The notes under the pieces were generated by a model. That model was given only the letters and a program-made list of their open reading frames with translations. It was not told where the DNA came from and made no database searches. Positions 50,063 to 58,645 of a stretch of DNA of 64,000 nucleotides are shown piece after piece. Both the position numbers and the translations under genes were made by a program. The stretch comes from an uncultured Clostridia bacterium. GTDB lineage: Bacteria; Bacillota; Clostridia; Christensenellales; CAG-917. The stretch spans positions 242,579 to 306,578 of the forward strand of contig CALVKQ010000001.1 of the NCBI GenBank assembly GCA_944332815.1, read 5' to 3'. The number at the start of each line of letters is the position of its first letter. Position 1 is the stretch's first letter.

Positions 50063-50139
50063 GTTTCCGTAGCTCAGTAGGATAGAGCGTCCGCCTCCTA
50101 AGCGGAAGGTCGTGGGTTCGAATCCCGCCGGGAACGCCA
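50063..50139 (+). tRNA. tRNA-Arg (anticodon CCT)
   Basis: 77 nt with an encoded CCA. Acceptor GTTTCCG/CGGGAAC (one G-U pair), D arm GCTC...GAGC, anticodon stem TCCGC/GCGGA with loop CTCCTAA giving anticodon CCT, and T arm GTGGGTTCGAATCCCGC. Reads AGG. Confidence 0.96.
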
Positions 50140-50141
50140 GC

Positions 50142-50170
50142 AGACCCCACTCAAAAGTGGGGTCTTTTGC
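50142..50170 (+). terminator. Terminator of tRNA-Arg(CCT)
   Basis: AGACCCCACT/AGTGGGGTCT stem, AAAA-type loop, then TTTTGC. The same terminator is repeated with each tRNA-tail copy downstream (near 50305, 50466 and 50852). Confidence 0.9.
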
Positions 50171-50194
50171 TTCCCACGGGATTCTCTCCCCGTG

Positions 50195-50283
50195 GCTGAC
50201 GCTCTGCGCCGCCTGCTCGACTCCGCTCGCAGAATACGTGCGCCGCATTCGCTTTATCGTCGCGTGTTAAGCACGCTCCTCAC
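50195..50283 (+). repeat. 89-bp tRNA-associated core, copy 1 at tRNA-Arg(CCT)
   Basis: Begins GCTGACGCTCTGCGCCGCC and ends GCACGCTCCTCAC. Same length and nearly the same sequence as 50357-50445, 50742-50830 and, on the minus strand, 26626-26714 and 27175-27263. Confidence 0.92.
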
Positions 50284-50445
50284 GAATCCGCCGGAACGCC
50301 AGCAGACCCCACTCAAAAGTGGGGTCTTTTGCTTCCCACGGGATTCTCTCCCCGTGGCTGACGCTCTGCGCCGCCTGCTCGACTCCGCTCGCAGAATACG
50401 TGCGCCGCATTCGCTTTATCGTCGCGTGTCAAGCACGCTCCTCAC
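50284..50445 (+). repeat. tRNA-Arg(CCT)-tail repeat unit 2
   Basis: A tRNA-tail copy from GAATCC in the T loop through GCC and the terminator (50284-50343), then the 89-bp core (50357-50445). One base is missing in the tail relative to the tRNA (CCGGAACGCC). Confidence 0.9.
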
Positions 50446-50830
50446 GAATCCGCCGGGAACGCCAGCAGACCCCACTCAAAAGTGGGGTCTTTTGCTTCCC
50501 ACGGGCTTCTTACCCAGCCGGAAAGAAGCGATACGGATCGGGTTCGACGCCGCAGGCTCGCGCTTTTTCGCTTATAGAAATTGACGGCGGAGAACTGCTC
50601 GCACCTCGGAGCAAGAGATTTTCGGATGATTTTGTGCAAGCGGAACGCAGCCAATAGTTTACATATTGGCAAGTTCCGGCTGCGCGAAAGCGCCGAAAAG
50701 AATTGCTCCGAGGCTGGTCCGGATCGGTTCTGTCCGGCACGGCTGACGCTCTGCGCCGCCTGCTCGACTCCGCTCGCAGAATACGTGCGCCGCATTCGCT
50801 TTATCGTCGCGTGTTAAGCACGCTCCTCAC
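50446..50830 (+). repeat. tRNA-Arg(CCT)-tail repeat unit 3, interrupted by a MITE
   Basis: tRNA tail plus terminator (50446-50510), then the MITE at 50517-50739, then the 89-bp core (50742-50830). Confidence 0.88.
50517..50739 (-). mobile_element. MITE-like element, GC-rich subfamily, copy 2
   Basis: About 223 bp, the reverse complement of the element at 26717-26941, with ends GCCGGAAAGAAGCG and TTCTGTCCGGCA. It sits at the same point of the repeat unit (between tail/linker and core) as the other copy. The short frames read through it are not genes. Confidence 0.78.
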
Positions 50831-50890
50831 GAATCCGCCGGGAACGCCGGCAGACCCCACTCAAAAGTGGGGTCTTTTGCTTCCCACGGG
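50831..50890 (+). repeat. Final tRNA-Arg(CCT)-tail copy
   Basis: GAATCCGCCGGGAACGCC plus the tRNA-type terminator; no core follows, so the array ends here. Confidence 0.88.
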
Positions 50891-50941
50891 CTTCTCTCCC
50901 TGTGGGTATGTGTGTGGGGGTGACATAATGTGTGACTGCTC

Positions 50942-50980
50942 AAAACAAAAGGCGCCGAAGGGTTCGGCGCCTTTTGTTTT
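50942..50980. terminator. Perfect bidirectional terminator
   Basis: An 18-bp perfect inverted repeat (AAAACAAAAGGCGCCGAA with its complement around GGG), T-rich on both strands, between the array and the SPOCS-LysM gene. Confidence 0.85.
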
Positions 50981-50981
50981 A

Positions 50982-51038
50982 TGCCAGACAGGAATAATAC
51001 GAACCAGGTTCCGCGCCGCCGATTTCCGCCTGAACCGG
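50982..51038 (-). mobile_element. Truncated 279-bp-family MITE
   Basis: About 57 bp match the right end of the MITE at 37981-38259 in reverse orientation, up to CCTGAACCG, with a TA before the end. The rest of the element is missing. Confidence 0.75.
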
Positions 51039-51122
51039 GTCCGGCATCGGAAAGATTTTACACGGGCGGACAGGAGCGGCGCGAAGGGGTCCTGCGGTGC
51101 AGAGCTCTGCCCGTACGGCGGA

Positions 51123-52595
51123 TCACGCCAGCGTGCGGAAGTAGACCAGTCTGTCGCCGGGGGTGAGAGGCAGTTCGAGCGTGGGATTTTGTTTCATTAT
51201 GTCGTCGGGTGTGGCGGTGAGCGCTTTGCACACGTCCCACATCTCGTCCCCTTCCGACACGATGTAGAGGGAGAGCGCGGAGTCGTTCCTTTCCTTTTCC
51301 TCCCCCACCGTGACCTCGGAGATATACTCCGCGTCGCAGCACTCCCGACAGCAAAGCAGCAGATCCACCTCCGCTTCGATGTCCAACTCCCCTCTTCTCG
51401 CTTTCGCTTTTATGCTTTCGACGAAGCACACGGCGTCGCAGTCCGCGCCGAACTCGCCGTCTATCTCCACGGAATAAGGCACTTCCGCTCTCACCGACTC
51501 TATGCCGTTTTCGCTGCGGTAGATGATGTCGGCGGTCAGGACGCCCTCCACCAGCGCGCCGCCTTCCGTGACCTCCGCTTTTGCGGCATAACAGCGCGCG
51601 TACGGGATGGCGACGACGGCTTCGGCAGGCGCTCTGCCCTCGAGCGGCGCCGTACCCGATATGCTCTCGGAGGAGTACTTCATCCCCCCGAAATAGGTGA
51701 ACTTCCTGTTCTCGCGGCGGAGTTCCACTTCGTTTGTGAGCATGAACATATCCGCGATGACGTCCGCGGTGCGGCAACGTATGACGTTCAGTCTGACCGC
51801 GACGTCCCCTTCAAAGCGGATGATGTTCGCACCTGGCACTCCTGCGAGCACCAGCTTGGACGTCCTGACCGAAACGGACGCGCAGACCTTGTCCCCCTCC
51901 TCCGCTCCGTCGGCGGAGATCTCCTCCGCGAAGGGGATCGTCATTTCGCGTATGCGTATCTCATCGTCCTCGGAATAAGTGACCGCGACGCGCACTTTGC
52001 CTTCCACCTTGACCGTGCCGTTGCCTGCGGACGCGGAAGTGACGATCGCCTGAGAGTCCGAAAGGAGCACGCTGTCCACGTCGCCTGCGTCCGCCTCGTC
52101 ACTGACGTTGACCACTGCCGACCGCACCGCGACGAGAGAAGGTAGGGTGACGCTCTCCTGTGTCTTATAACACTGCTCCGCGTCCACCAGGCACTCCTCC
52201 TCCGTCCTGCGCACCGCATAGGCGCGCACGGAGATCATCGCCGTGAGCACCACGCCGTCCGCAGTCTTAACATCCGCTTCCACGACGGACACCTCCGCGT
52301 TCACGCTGTCCTCCGAAGAAAAAGCACCTTCCGCCTTCAAAGAAAAATCGGCGTTGTAATCCACGCCCTTGGGCGCGCCGTCACGGGTCTGATAGACCAG
52401 ACGGAAATTCACTCTGCCCGAAACCGCCGCATATCCGTCGCCGGCTTCCGCGGAAAGCACCCTGCCGTCCACGGCAAGGGAGAGCACGCGCGCCACGTCG
52501 CCTACGTCCAGCCCCGACGGAGAGAATTCCACCACCCTTTCCACGGAGGGTGCGCTAACGATGCTGCTTGCGTTGAATTTTTCGTATTTGAACAT
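51123..52595 (-). CDS. SPOCS-domain (DUF3794) protein with a C-terminal LysM
   Basis: A 490-residue protein with several SPOCS/DUF3794 beta domains. The segments SVTLPSLVAVRSAVVNVSD and VKVEGKVRVAVTYSEDDEIR are representative. It ends in a LysM motif (VSEGDEMWDVCKALTATPDD...NPTLELPLTPGDRLVYF). Proteins with this layout are associated with spore coat or cortex assembly in Clostridia (SipL-type). Start 52595 is preferred because TGGAGGCG lies 5 nt upstream; ATG 52607 is the alternative. It is divergent from veg. Exact role inferred from architecture only. Confidence 0.85.
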   Translation of the reverse strand: MFKYEKFNASSIVSAPSVERVVEFSPSGLDVGDVARVLSLAVDGRVLSAEAGDGYAAVSGRVNFRLVYQTRDGAPKGVDYNADFSLKAEGAFSSEDSVNAEVSVVEADVKTADGVVLTAMISVRAYAVRRTEEECLVDAEQCYKTQESVTLPSLVAVRSAVVNVSDEADAGDVDSVLLSDSQAIVTSASAGNGTVKVEGKVRVAVTYSEDDEIRIREMTIPFAEEISADGAEEGDKVCASVSVRTSKLVLAGVPGANIIRFEGDVAVRLNVIRCRTADVIADMFMLTNEVELRRENRKFTYFGGMKYSSESISGTAPLEGRAPAEAVVAIPYARCYAAKAEVTEGGALVEGVLTADIIYRSENGIESVRAEVPYSVEIDGEFGADCDAVCFVESIKAKARRGELDIEAEVDLLLCCRECCDAEYISEVTVGEEKERNDSALSLYIVSEGDEMWDVCKALTATPDDIMKQNPTLELPLTPGDRLVYFRTLA

Positions 52596-52705
52596 AGTCG
52601 CCTCCATTCCTCAACACCGTATGCGGAAAGAGGGAGGATTATTCCTCGTTCGCCGCCATGACCGCGGCAGGTATCATCGCTCTCAAAAAAGGGAATGCTT
52701 GATGC

Positions 52706-52942
52706 ATGAGAGAAATAGGCAAAGGAATAGGAGAAGCAAAAGCGAGAGTGCAAAAACTCGCAGGCATACCGCTGCTCATGAAGGTGAGCGAAGGCAGAGG
52801 ACGCAGCGCTCTTTTCCGCGCCAGCATCATCGCCGTCTTTCCTGCGGTGTTCACCGTAAAGACGGAGAACGGAGAGGTGCGCACCTTCTCTTATTCGGAC
52901 GTGCACACTCGTGGAGTGATGTTCCTGCCCGACGACAAATGA
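52706..52942 (+). CDS. veg: Veg family protein
   Basis: A 78-residue protein of the Veg/DUF1021 family, with KLAGIPLLMKVSEGRGRS and FTVKTENGEVRTFSYSDVHTRGV matching the family pattern. Veg is known in Bacillus to influence biofilm regulation, and its gene lies near sporulation genes in many Firmicutes. The ribosome site is weak (AAAGGGA, about 12 nt upstream). Confidence 0.85.
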   Translation: MREIGKGIGEAKARVQKLAGIPLLMKVSEGRGRSALFRASIIAVFPAVFTVKTENGEVRTFSYSDVHTRGVMFLPDDK

Positions 52943-53060
52943 CCTTCCTCCGCACACGGTCGGGCGCATCGGAGCGGCGTTACACAGAGAGAGTCCGACG
53001 CGCCCCGGCAGCCGCATGAGCCGTGCCGCGCCTTTCCGCAACATAATGTAATAATATGCA

Positions 53061-53091
53061 ATAAACCGCCGAAAAAGGCGGTTTATCTTTT
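53061..53091. terminator. Terminator between veg and the subtilase gene
   Basis: ATAAACCGCC/GGCGGTTTAT with loop GAAAAA, then CTTTTTG on the plus strand. It can serve veg, and the convergent minus-strand gene more weakly. Confidence 0.8.
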
Positions 53092-53136
53092 TGTTTTGTC
53101 GTTTTATTGCGCTTTTTGTGAGTAAAGCGCGTCGAC

Positions 53137-55206
53137 CTACTTCTTGCGGATGGGGCTGCTCGCCGCGGCTTGACCGTCTTCCGCAGCCATCGCGCTCCCG
53201 TTCGCGCTCCCGTTAGAGCCGTCTTTTTTCTTCTTGTGATGACGCACCAAAAGCACCGCGCCGACTATCGCGCCCACGCCCAACGCCGTCCACAGTATGG
53301 CGAACAAGGGATGCGCCGCCAAAGACTCGTAGTGCACGGTAAGGGTGTTTTGCACGAACACCGTGCGCCCGTCTTCCAGCGTTACTCGCGCGGTTATGTC
53401 GAAGTCGCGCCCGGGCGTCCCCGACGGGGTGAACGTGAAGCGGTCGCCGGTGGCGGCTATCTCGCCGTTGACATACCAGTTCACGCTCTCGTAGGCGACG
53501 TCTTCGAGAGTGGTCACCGCGAAGGTCATGGTCTTACTTTCCCCGTACAACACTATATCGCGCGTGATATTTCCGCCCGTGCCGCGCACGTACGCATCCG
53601 AGGAGAGATAACTCTCCTCCACGATGAACGCGTCGCTGCCGCGGAAGGTCTGCGCGCCTACACTTATGCGGAACTCCTCTTCGAAAGTCTTCGCGGAGGC
53701 GCCCTCGCCCACCGTCAAAGTCGCTCTCACGCCGAACAGTCCTTCTTTGTCGAACAGCTTCCCTATGCTGCCGCCAGTGCCCAGCGGCGTGGATGAGGCT
53801 TCTTCCTCGTTGCCGTCTTCGTCCTGTTCGTATTCGACAAGCGTCCATGTTACATTGTCGGGAAGGGTGGGATCGGTGTCGCCGGTGGGATAGAGCGAAA
53901 CGGAAAATTCGAGATACGACCTGCCCTCTCCCGTTTCGCGGAGGGTCTGCAATCCTATCTCCGCTCCGGACTTAACGGTTTTTCCGTTACGCGCGGCGGT
54001 GATCTCCATCGCGGTCACGTCCATCCAACCGTAATCTATGTCGTGTATATCCTCGGAAATGAGTTTGAGGATGTCCAGCTTCTTGTACTCTTTCCCGTCG
54101 CGCGCGGTGACGGTCGCGTCGTTTTCGGCGAGGCGTGTGACCATGCGCGTGATGACCGAGTTGCGCGGCATCTCGAAGTCGGAGGCAAGATCCTCCGCGG
54201 TAAGGCTGAGGCGGAACAGCGCCGCCGCAAAAGACACGAAAGGCGCCGCCATGCTCGTGCCGTCTGCGGAGGTATTATACTCCCCGTTCGTCGTGGTCGC
54301 CAATATGTCCTCGCCGGGGGCGAAAATGTCGTACGCCGCGCCATAGTTGGTGGAAGAATGGTAACCGCTGCGCCCCTGCGCCATGACGCCCACCACGTTG
54401 TCGTACGCCGCAGGATAGAAGAAAGACGTGTCGCTGGACGTCGTTTCGTTCCCTGCCGCCGCCACTACGGTGGCAGTCTGCGCGGCTTGGGCGATGACCG
54501 CCTGCAATTCCGCGTCATTGCGCCAGCTCGCGCCCGTGCCCGACTTTGAACACAGCGAAAGATTGATGACGTCCGCGTCTATATTCTCGCTTATGGCGTT
54601 GGCAATGCCCAGCCTGATGTTGTCACGGCTGAAGGAATTGACGGTGATGTCCGCCGACGTGTCTTCCGCCGCCTTCGGATAAGACGCCTTGACGGGATAT
54701 ATCTTGATGTAATCGGACAGCCCCGTTTCACGAATGAGCAGGGCGATTATGCTCGCGACCGCAGTGCCGTGCTTCCCTTCCGACTCGTCCGTGATGTCGG
54801 AGGCGAGAGAACTCTCCCCTTCGGCGTCGTAATAAGAATTATATCCGAGATACTCGCCGTTCTCCGCTCGGAGGAGCACCCCGTCGAACACGGAATTGCC
54901 CCTGTCCAACCCGGTGTCCACCACCGCGATGACCACCGGCTCCACCGCGTTTGCCCTGAGCACGGGCAGGATGCTATCCGCCACGTACCCCCTTATCTCG
55001 GCAAGGTTGAGCTCCTCCTGCGCGAAATACCACAGCGCGTCCGTGTCCAGACCGCCGTATATCCCTGCCGTCGTAGCGTCCGCGGCGCCTACGGGCTCTG
55101 CGTAACTCACGCCGCTCGCGGCGCAAGGCAAAAGCGCGGACAGCAGCACCGCGAAAACGAGCGCCGTCACGGCAATGACAGTAAGTTTCTTCCCCGAAAA
55201 AGCCAT
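53137..55206 (-). CDS. Membrane-anchored subtilisin-like serine protease
   Basis: A 689-residue secreted S8 peptidase. It has a signal peptide (about 1-36) and the catalytic triad: Asp97 in VVDTGLDRG, His146 in GKHGTAVAS and Ser near 318 in DGTSMAAPF. The oxyanion Asn is in AAAGNETTS. Two immunoglobulin-like beta domains follow (about 370-620). A C-terminal membrane helix (LFAILWTALGVGAIVGAVLL) and a Lys-rich cytoplasmic end complete it. No long propeptide is visible. Substrate unknown. AAGGAAGG lies before the ATG. Confidence 0.92.
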   Translation of the reverse strand: MAFSGKKLTVIAVTALVFAVLLSALLPCAASGVSYAEPVGAADATTAGIYGGLDTDALWYFAQEELNLAEIRGYVADSILPVLRANAVEPVVIAVVDTGLDRGNSVFDGVLLRAENGEYLGYNSYYDAEGESSLASDITDESEGKHGTAVASIIALLIRETGLSDYIKIYPVKASYPKAAEDTSADITVNSFSRDNIRLGIANAISENIDADVINLSLCSKSGTGASWRNDAELQAVIAQAAQTATVVAAAGNETTSSDTSFFYPAAYDNVVGVMAQGRSGYHSSTNYGAAYDIFAPGEDILATTTNGEYNTSADGTSMAAPFVSFAAALFRLSLTAEDLASDFEMPRNSVITRMVTRLAENDATVTARDGKEYKKLDILKLISEDIHDIDYGWMDVTAMEITAARNGKTVKSGAEIGLQTLRETGEGRSYLEFSVSLYPTGDTDPTLPDNVTWTLVEYEQDEDGNEEEASSTPLGTGGSIGKLFDKEGLFGVRATLTVGEGASAKTFEEEFRISVGAQTFRGSDAFIVEESYLSSDAYVRGTGGNITRDIVLYGESKTMTFAVTTLEDVAYESVNWYVNGEIAATGDRFTFTPSGTPGRDFDITARVTLEDGRTVFVQNTLTVHYESLAAHPLFAILWTALGVGAIVGAVLLVRHHKKKKDGSNGSANGSAMAAEDGQAAASSPIRKK

Positions 55207-55253
55207 TTGCCCTTCCTTTTGCCGAACGCGGCGGTCTGCCGCGTCCGCTTGTA

Positions 55254-56696
55254 TTATGCGTTGAGCAGCGCCTCGGAAAAGCGCAGCCTTCTCAAACTCT
55301 CTTCCTTTCCGAGCACCACAGCCATCTCTATCGCTCCGCCCGGCGTGGAGGGCTGTCCCGTGAGCGCGACGCGCATTGCGAACATCACCTGTCCGCTCTT
55401 CATGCCCTCCTCTTCCGCCGCCTTGACTATCGCGGCTTTGATGCTTTCCTCATCCCACTCCGCGAGCGGCTCAAGCGCAGATATCGACACTTTAACTGCA
55501 CGTTTTGCCACGTCAACATCCACTTTCATCTTTTTGTGCTCATACATCCCGAGATCGTACTCCCCGAATCCGTTCAGGAAGGCTATCTTTTCGGGTATCT
55601 CGCCGAGCACGTCCACCCTGGTCTGCATGAGGGAAGCGATCTCCTTTGCGTCGAACTTCCCTTCGGGGTCCGCCTTCGCTATCCAGGGCGCGCTGACGCG
55701 GAAGAAATCCTCCGCGCTCATCTCTTTAAGGTACTCGCCGTTGAGCCACCTCATCTTCGCCTCGTCGAATATGGAACTCGACACCGAGATGCCGTCCACG
55801 TCAAAGTACTCCGTCATCTCCGCCATGCTCATCTTTTCGAGGTTGTTCTTGGGGCACCACCCGAGCAGCGCGACGTAGTTGACCACGGCTTGGGGCAGAT
55901 ACCCTTTCGCGACGAAATCCTCGAAGTTGGCATCGCCGTACCGCTTGGACAGCTTGCGCGTGGCGTCCTTCATGATGGGGGGCAGGTGCATATAGTGCGG
56001 ACGTTCCCAGCCGAACGCGTCGTAAATGAGGTTATACTTCGGCGTGGAGCTGAGATACTCCGTGCCGCGGATGACGTGCGTTATGCCCATGAGATGGTCG
56101 TCCACCACGTTTGCGAAATTGTAGGTGGGCATCCCGTCCGATTTGAGCAGTATCCCGTCCTCTATGTCCTCGGAGGAAACGGATATCTCGCCGAAGACCA
56201 TGTCCGTGTAGGAAGAAACCACTCCGTCGGGCACTTTTTGCCTGATGACGTAAGGTTCCCCTGCGGCGAGCCTCGCCTGCACCTCTTCACGGGAGAGGTC
56301 GCGGCAGTGGCGGTCGTAGGTGTGAGTGCCGTTCTCGCCGTGCAACCCTTCCAGCCTCTCTTTGGAGCAGAAGCAGTAATACGCGCCGCCCAGTTCCACC
56401 AGCTTTTCCGCGTACTCGCGGTATATCCCTGCTCTCTCGCTCTGCACATACGGCCCGTAAGCGCCGCCTTTGTCGGGGCCTTCGTCGTGATCCATCCCTG
56501 CGGCGGCAAGCGTGCGGTAGACCATCTCCTCCGCGCCCTCGACCATACGTTCGCGGTCGGTGTCCTCTATGCGGAGGATGAACTTGCCTCCGTTATGCCT
56601 TGCGAACAGATAGGCGTAAAGCCCCGTGCGCAGATTGCCTATGTGCATGAACCCCGTGGGGGAAGGCGCGAATCTCGTCCTTACGGTGTTATCCAT
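55254..56696 (-). CDS. gltX: Glutamyl-tRNA synthetase
   Basis: A 480-residue class I synthetase (catalytic and anticodon-binding domains). HIGH-type motif FAPSPTGFMHIGNLRTG and KMSKS-type motif KLSKRYGD are intact, with RTRFAPSPTG first. AGAGGTAGAG precedes the ATG. In organisms without GlnRS the enzyme also makes Glu-tRNA-Gln; that cannot be judged here. Confidence 0.97.
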   Translation of the reverse strand: MDNTVRTRFAPSPTGFMHIGNLRTGLYAYLFARHNGGKFILRIEDTDRERMVEGAEEMVYRTLAAAGMDHDEGPDKGGAYGPYVQSERAGIYREYAEKLVELGGAYYCFCSKERLEGLHGENGTHTYDRHCRDLSREEVQARLAAGEPYVIRQKVPDGVVSSYTDMVFGEISVSSEDIEDGILLKSDGMPTYNFANVVDDHLMGITHVIRGTEYLSSTPKYNLIYDAFGWERPHYMHLPPIMKDATRKLSKRYGDANFEDFVAKGYLPQAVVNYVALLGWCPKNNLEKMSMAEMTEYFDVDGISVSSSIFDEAKMRWLNGEYLKEMSAEDFFRVSAPWIAKADPEGKFDAKEIASLMQTRVDVLGEIPEKIAFLNGFGEYDLGMYEHKKMKVDVDVAKRAVKVSISALEPLAEWDEESIKAAIVKAAEEEGMKSGQVMFAMRVALTGQPSTPGGAIEMAVVLGKEESLRRLRFSEALLNA

Positions 56697-56708
56697 CTCT
56701 ACCTCTTT

Positions 56709-57431
56709 TTATCTGTTATCCTGTGCGTCCGACTCAGGGAGCAGCCCGTTCTCCTCAAAGGAAAAGCTCTCGTTGTCGGTGTAAATGATGTGATCGTACA
56801 GTTTGACTCCCATGCCCGAAAGCACCGCGGCGATGCGGCAGGTCACGTCGTAGTCCTCCTGCGAAGGACGCGCGTTCCCACTGGGATGGTTGTGCGCGAT
56901 GACCACTGACACCGCGTTGGTGCGCAACGCGAACTCCGCCACCGCTCGCGCGGATATCTCTACGCTGTCGCCCGTGCCCCTTGCGAGTTTCTCGAACTTG
57001 ATGAGTCCGTCCTGCGCGTCGAGCGCCGCCACGCCTGCCACTTCCGTCGGGACGCCGAACATCTCTTTTGCGATATGCTCTCTTACGGCGCGCCTGCCCG
57101 TGAGCGCGGTCCTCTTTTCGGAAACGCTCACCGCGTAACGCCGCAATATCTCGGGCAGCACGGAAAGAAAGAGGGCGGCGTTCCCCGTCATGCCGGGGAC
57201 CTTTTCCAATTCGCTCGCATCCGCGTTCAACACTCCGGCAAAGGAGCCGAACCTGTCCATCAGCGCGTGCGCCATTTCGTTGGTGTTCTTGCGCGGTACG
57301 AAAGAAAACAGCAGAAATTCGAGCACCTCATGATCCTGCAAAGGTCCCGTCCCCGTCATTGCTATCCTTTCGCGCATCCGCATCCTGTGTCCGTCATGCG
57401 TTCCCATGTTCCGAAAACCTTGCGTGCGCAC
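56709..57431 (-). CDS. radC: RadC/JAB1-domain protein
   Basis: Up to 240 residues: N-terminal helix-hairpin-helix domain (about 30-95, VPGMTGNAALFLSV) and a JAB1/MPN domain with the metal-binding motif HNHPSGNARPSQED. The biochemical role of RadC is unsettled despite the name. The GTG at 57431 has no ribosome site; an ATG at 57407 (MGTHDG) may be the real start. Own promoter at 57459-57487. It lies 12 nt upstream of gltX. Confidence 0.9.
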   Translation of the reverse strand: MRTQGFRNMGTHDGHRMRMRERIAMTGTGPLQDHEVLEFLLFSFVPRKNTNEMAHALMDRFGSFAGVLNADASELEKVPGMTGNAALFLSVLPEILRRYAVSVSEKRTALTGRRAVREHIAKEMFGVPTEVAGVAALDAQDGLIKFEKLARGTGDSVEISARAVAEFALRTNAVSVVIAHNHPSGNARPSQEDYDVTCRIAAVLSGMGVKLYDHIIYTDNESFSFEENGLLPESDAQDNR

Positions 57432-57458
57432 ACGAGCGCGCAGTTATAATTCTTTGAA

Positions 57459-57487
57459 ATTATACATTATGCACACATCAAATGCAA
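57459..57487 (-). promoter_or_regulatory. Promoter of radC-gltX
   Basis: TTGCAT (57482-57487), 17 bp and TATAAT (57459-57464) on the minus strand. Confidence 0.75.
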
Positions 57488-57681
57488 GTTATTCCCCACA
57501 AATACGCTTTCATGAAGACGCGTCCGTGCTCCCCTGCTGCCGTGCCCGTCCCTGCCTCATCCCGGGCAACGGCATATGCCGCATCAAAACGCATATCGCA
57601 TATGCGCCATGTTCACAAAGCGTTTTTGCGCGGTAAAACCTCTGCTGTGTCAGAATCTGCTTCTTTCTCCGCCACGCCGCG

Positions 57682-58386
57682 TCAGGCTCCCTCCGAAAGG
57701 AAACCGTCCACGGCAAGGAATATCGCGTAGGCAAGACGCGCGCGGTAGTCCGCGTCGAGCAGGTGCGCCTCGTCGGACGGATTGGACAAAAAACCGCATT
57801 CCACGATGACGGCAGGCGCCGCGCTCTGCCTGAGGATATACTTGTCCGCGGCGAGCGGCGCGAACTCGCGCCCTGCGTCCGGGAGATTGAACCCTGCGTT
57901 CAGTTCGCGTTGGACAGCCTCGGCAAGCGCGCGCCCCTGCTCCGAACTTTTGTCGAAGAACACCTGCGCCCCTCTTCTGGAGCGCTGATGGAAAGTGTTC
58001 ATGTGCATGCTTATGACCGCCGCGGCGTCCGCCTCTCTTATGATCTCTCCTCTGCGCTGCATATCCGCCGACTTTTTGTTGGAGTCCGTCGCGCGGTAAA
58101 GACCGCCGCTGCCCTTTCTGGTGTAGACCACGTCGTAGCCGCCGCTCTCCAAAAACTCTCCCACCAGCTTTGCCATGATGAGATTGAGTTCGCTCTCCTT
58201 AACGCCGGTGTCCTTGCCCGTGACCCCTCCGTCCGCGCCGCCGTGCCCTGCGTCCACCACCACCGTGACGCTGTCGTCATACGCTGCGGTGAGCGCCGCC
58301 GCCACGGGCAGCGCGCCGAATGCGACCGCCGTCACGAGGCAGACCGCCACACATTTCAGCACTTTCTTCAGACCCCTCTTTTCCAT
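57682..58386 (-). CDS. cwlD: N-acetylmuramoyl-L-alanine amidase CwlD-type
   Basis: A 234-residue amidase_3 enzyme with an N-terminal signal/anchor (about 9-32). Zinc ligands are in VVDAGHGGADGG (His), KESELNLIM (Glu) and ISMHMNTF (His); the catalytic Glu is in IVECGFLSNPSDE. CwlD acts in muramic-lactam formation in spore cortex, the substrate of SleB, which is also encoded here. No clear Shine-Dalgarno site and no convincing sporulation promoter. The gap to radC (57432-57681) shows no gene. Confidence 0.9.
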   Translation of the reverse strand: MEKRGLKKVLKCVAVCLVTAVAFGALPVAAALTAAYDDSVTVVVDAGHGGADGGVTGKDTGVKESELNLIMAKLVGEFLESGGYDVVYTRKGSGGLYRATDSNKKSADMQRRGEIIREADAAAVISMHMNTFHQRSRRGAQVFFDKSSEQGRALAEAVQRELNAGFNLPDAGREFAPLAADKYILRQSAAPAVIVECGFLSNPSDEAHLLDADYRARLAYAIFLAVDGFLSEGA

Positions 58387-58645
58387 CCCGTTTTATGCAT
58401 ATCGTTTCACTTTTGAATTTATTCACGCAAGCATAAAAATGCAGTCTTGTCCACCGAGTTGTTCACATTTTGTCGTGAAATTGTGGATAAATCGGTGCAT
58501 AACTTAGGTTTTCACGTCATAATTGTTTGCGCCCACGCGCAAAAGTGGGTGTATAATGGCAGCTTTTCGCCATAAAACGCGCGCTTTTTTGAAACAATCG
58601 GCATTACGCCCCGTCGGAAGGCATAATTTGTTGCGGAGGTGCCAT

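Noticed and set aside
58470-58500. DnaA box cluster or replication origin
   Set aside because: TGTGGATAA at 58482-58490 is a perfect DnaA box, but neighbours (TTGTTCACA, TTGTCCACC) have two mismatches each and no dnaA/dnaN or AT-rich unwinding region is nearby.
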